Origin: TA-21 sp035620895
Lineage (GTDB): Archaea > Thermoproteota > Nitrososphaeria > Nitrososphaerales > Nitrososphaeraceae
Direction: 5' to 3'
Length of the DNA stretch: 64,000 bases
NCBI GenBank assembly: GCA_035620895.1
Contig: DASPFY010000009.1
Span: forward strand, 62,001 to 126,000
Each line of letters opens with the position of its first letter. Positions within the stretch are counted from its first letter, which is position 1. Both the position numbers and the translations under genes were made by a program. The notes under the pieces were generated by a model. The model had not been told where the DNA came from and made no database searches. It saw only the letters and a list, made by a program, of their open reading frames with translations. Below are positions 63,648-64,000 of this stretch, piece after piece.

Positions 63648-64000
63648 CTATGATCCTCCTTCGGTTCTGTATGAATGCATCATGAAAAATATATCTTTTT
63701 CATTGTTATCAGCGAGCTCAGTCATTTGTTTCATTATAATTTGCTTATAGGCCGGAATAGCTGGGGCCATATGCTTTGCTATTCTATCAGCCATATAAAG
63801 TGGAAAAGGTTCCATGATAGATGGTGTTTGGCATTGGCTCTTCACGTTATATAAAATGGTATCTAGTTTCGATTCGTCACGAGCAACTGCTGATGACATT
63901 TCAATCCTTAGGGCGGGACACCAAGGGTGCGGCTTGTAGTAAATGACGGAAAGATTTTTTATTCCCGAAATTACTTGTTGCATCAAAATTTTTAGTTCCT
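63648..64000 (-). CDS. nurA: NurA nuclease, C-terminal part (cut by window edge)
   Basis: The frame is open to the window edge, and only the last about 117 residues lie inside. LSVIYYKPHPWCPALRIEMS and MEPFPLYMADRIAKHM fit the end of NurA, the 5'-3' nuclease partner of HerA: the YPxPLxxAHxxA-like segment is present. The N-terminal catalytic residues are beyond base 64000. The short distance to herA (stop 63648, herA start 63645) supports the pairing. Confidence 0.8.
   Translation of the reverse strand, partial: ELKILMQQVISGIKNLSVIYYKPHPWCPALRIEMSSAVARDESKLDTILYNVKSQCQTPSIMEPFPLYMADRIAKHMAPAIPAYKQIIMKQMTELADNNEKDIFFMMHSYRTEGGS

Noticed and set aside
4160..63986. Many frames overlapping real genes on the opposite strand or in other frames
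   Set aside because: They mirror real genes with clear motifs and have no independent support.
1..64000. CRISPR array, rRNA operon, transposase or integrase
   Set aside because: No direct-repeat/spacer pattern, rRNA-like conserved sequence or transposase/integrase motif was found; the only evidence for mobility is the weak tRNA-like fragment at 3648.

Overview
The window is AT-rich, gene-dense archaeal DNA that fits an ammonia-oxidising thaumarchaeon (Nitrososphaeria; a Nitrosocosmicus-like soil lineage is my best guess). The evidence is a herA-nurA pair at the right edge, archaeal HflX, endonuclease V, an F420-type PPOX protein, DM13 proteins, many tiny zinc-ribbon proteins, TATA boxes about 25-35 nt before start codons (leaderless mRNAs) and frequent TTG/GTG starts. 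No amo, rRNA or complete tRNA gene is present, so the assignment rests on gene content only.

Layout. 1-4.9 kb: small zinc proteins, HflX, a membrane protein, UspA and a 31-residue membrane peptide. 5-8 kb: a methyltransferase, a broken membrane gene, and a ferritin flanked by an intact and a decayed copy of an exported helical protein. 8.3-11.3 kb: a secreted protein with three discoidin domains and a phosphatase-like domain, then DM13 proteins. 11.5-18 kb: methyltransferase, CBS protein, response regulator, GCS2-family ligase and membrane proteins. 18-24.5 kb: GNAT, GH130, UBP zinc finger, double-CDGSH protein and DUF2182. 24.8-30 kb: a phasin-like helical protein, a PD-(D/E)XK-like protein, and a signalling pair (cyclase-receiver fusion plus a large histidine kinase). 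30-36.4 kb: PPK2, an MFS exporter, overlapping small genes, and two pseudogenes (phosphatase-like and AHSA1/SRPBCC). 36.5-45.5 kb: secreted C5-epimerase-like protein, glyoxalase-fold protein, C2H2 proteins, TIM-barrel-like exported protein, patatin, lipid kinase, O-methyltransferase and PPOX. 45.5-59.6 kb: a 31-residue zinc finger, UspA, exported proteins, DoxX, an orphan ABC permease, a DsbA-like protein, zinc-ribbon proteins, endonuclease V, flavin reductase, DNA methyltransferase and a PII-like protein. 59.6-64 kb: a 47-residue zinc ribbon, MBL hydrolase, PhnB-like protein, then HerA and the end of NurA.

Themes. Most genes stand alone or in pairs; the clear pairs are herA-nurA, cyclase/receiver-histidine kinase, zinc ribbon-HflX and DM13-small membrane protein. 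The main pattern is an unusual load of very small zinc-binding proteins (about 17 loci, including three copies of one family). Second is extensive duplication and decay: at least five pseudogenes or gene fragments. Third, two genes (HflX and a DNA methyltransferase) carry family-like N-termini upstream of any ATG/GTG/TTG codon, so their annotated starts are likely to be wrong. All functions are inferred by eye from motifs; no database search was run.
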